DNA from: Crossiella sp. CA-258035
GTDB taxonomy: Bacteria; Actinomycetota; Actinomycetes; Mycobacteriales; Pseudonocardiaceae
Length of the DNA: 64,000 bases
NCBI RefSeq assembly: GCF_030064675.1
Contig: NZ_CP116413.1
Location: 3,938,001-4,002,000 of the forward strand
Direction: 5' to 3'
Of this stretch, positions 63,125-64,000 are shown piece after piece (the first letter of the stretch is position 1; the number at the start of each line of letters is the position of its first letter). Under the pieces are notes generated by a model. The model was not told the DNA's origin. It did no database searches and worked only from the letters and a program-made list of their open reading frames with translations. A program made the translations under genes and the position numbers.

Positions 63125-64000
63125 GTGAGCCACGGCGGGCCGGAGGAGCAGGACCGGGCACGGCCGGCGAACCGGGCCGAGCTGTCCGGTCCGGCCGCGG
63201 AGGTGGTGCAGGCCGGCGCGGTGCACGGCGGTGTGCACTTCCACGGCCCGCTCCGGCCCGCCGGGCCCATGCCCCGTCAGCTGCCGGGCGAGGTGCGCGG
63301 CTTCGTCAACCGGCAGCCGGAGCTGGACCGGCTCACCCAGATCCTCACCGGTGACCCGGATGAGCCCGCCGCGGCCGGGCTGCTGGTGCTCACCGGCACC
63401 GCGGGCGTGGGCAAGACCTCGCTGGCGCTGCACTGGGCGCACCGGGTGCGCGAGCGGTTCCCGGACGGCCAGCTGTACGTGAACCTGTGCGGCTACGACC
63501 CCGGTCCGCCGGTGACCGCGGGACAGGCGCTGGACCGGTTCCTGCGCGCGCTGGGCGTTCCGGTCACCGGCATCCCGGCCGGGGTGGAGGACCGCGCCGC
63601 GCTGTACCGGTCGCTGCTGTCCGACCAGCGGGTGCTGGTGCTGCTGGACAACGCGGCCACCCCGGCCCAGGTCCGGCCGCTGCTGCCGGGCACCGCGGCC
63701 AGCCTGGTGGTGGTCACCAGCCGGAGCAGGCTGTCCGGGCTGGTGGCCAGGGACGGGGCCTGGCGGGTGCCGGTGGACGTGCTGCGCGAGGCCGACGCGG
63801 TCTCGTTGCTGCGCAAGGTCACCGCGGGCTACCGGGCCGAGGACGAGGCCGCCGAGCTGGCTGAGCTGGCCCGGCTGTGCGCCCGGTTGCCGCTGGCGCT
63901 GCGCATCGCCGCCGAACGCGCGGCCAGCCGTCCGCACCGGCGGCTGGCCGAGCTGATCGACGACCTCAGGGACGAGTCCGGGCTGTGGGACGCGCTGACC
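63125..64000 (+). CDS. NB-ARC protein with amyloid-motif-like N-terminus (3' end outside window)
   Basis: First 292 residues of a longer protein. The N-terminus contains VVQAGAVHGGVHFHG near residue 30, a motif repeated in front of many actinomycete NB-ARC proteins and similar to bacterial amyloid signalling sequences. The NB-ARC ATPase follows, with a phosphate-binding GTAGVGKTSLAL loop, Walker B QRVLVLLDNA, the sensor TSRSRLSGL and a GLPLAL-like LCARLPLALRIA. GTG start at 63125, 4 bp after the DUF6879 stop. STAND ATPases of this type act as ligand-triggered switches; effector parts lie beyond the window. Confidence 0.85.
   Translation, partial: MSHGGPEEQDRARPANRAELSGPAAEVVQAGAVHGGVHFHGPLRPAGPMPRQLPGEVRGFVNRQPELDRLTQILTGDPDEPAAAGLLVLTGTAGVGKTSLALHWAHRVRERFPDGQLYVNLCGYDPGPPVTAGQALDRFLRALGVPVTGIPAGVEDRAALYRSLLSDQRVLVLLDNAATPAQVRPLLPGTAASLVVVTSRSRLSGLVARDGAWRVPVDVLREADAVSLLRKVTAGYRAEDEAAELAELARLCARLPLALRIAAERAASRPHRRLAELIDDLRDESGLWDALT

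Noticed and set aside
1-64000. tRNA, rRNA, riboswitch, insertion sequence, integrase or attachment site
   Set aside because: Looked for conserved tRNA arms, transposase-like proteins, long terminal repeats and regular direct repeats; none was convincing.

Overview
The window is high-GC DNA with dense, mostly codon-sized intergenic gaps, frequent GTG starts, F420- and mycothiol-type enzyme families, AfsR/SARP and NB-ARC regulators, PucR regulators and DUF6879/DUF1876 proteins. Together these point to a filamentous actinomycete, most likely in Pseudonocardiales (inference from gene content and style, not from a marker gene). No rRNA, tRNA, CRISPR array or insertion sequence was recognised.

Layout. 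1-10.5 kb: tail of a LacZ-type beta-galactosidase, a proline-iminopeptidase-like hydrolase, a broken secreted-hydrolase gene, a two-gene RNA-repair-like pair (P-loop kinase plus Thg1-like protein), a hydrolase behind twin palindromic operators, a beta-lactamase-fold hydrolase, a DUF305 lipoprotein, an AA10 polysaccharide monooxygenase with a DasR-type site upstream, an MFS/LacI divergent pair sharing an operator, and an erythromycin-esterase-like protein. 10.5-20.5 kb: a compact class I lanthipeptide cluster: SARP/NB-ARC activator (divergent), a 59-residue precursor with six Cys, an intergenic hairpin, LanC, full-length LanB, LanT, and a luciferase-like (F420-type) oxidoreductase that overlaps LanT and may be a dehydroamino-acid reductase. 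20.5-29.7 kb: small housekeeping and regulatory genes (lipoprotein, peroxidase, TetR/tautomerase pair, two tiny membrane proteins, a 708-residue coiled-coil membrane protein of unknown function, TauD-like dioxygenase behind a possible leader peptide, secreted trypsin-like protease, MerR-controlled membrane protein).

29.7-35.2 kb: three tightly packed genes encode a Ser/Thr kinase-WD40 protein, a zinc-ribbon/TPR protein and an FHA-Ser/Thr kinase; this looks like a self-contained phospho-signalling module. 35.3-47 kb: DUF1876, an ArsR/SRPBCC pair with its operator, secreted hydrolases, a large subtilase, a PepSY membrane protein, a GDSL esterase/lipase pair. 45.7-62 kb: a PucR-type regulator divergent from an acyl-CoA synthetase, a methyltransferase, a PLP decarboxylase, AraC and TetR regulators, an epimerase with a strong inverted-repeat operator, a YbaK-type deacylase, an M23-like secreted protein, an SMP-30 lactonase, and a fumarylacetoacetase-RraA fusion divergent from a second PucR regulator. 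62-64 kb: a locally AT-rich promoter region followed by a three-gene DUF6879/NB-ARC cassette cut by the window edge; the NB-ARC protein carries an amyloid-signalling-like N-terminal motif.

The best candidates for new biology are the lanthipeptide cluster with its unusual six-Cys precursor and candidate reductase, the kinase-WD40/TPR/FHA-kinase operon, the kinase-Thg1 pair and the DUF6879/NB-ARC cassette.
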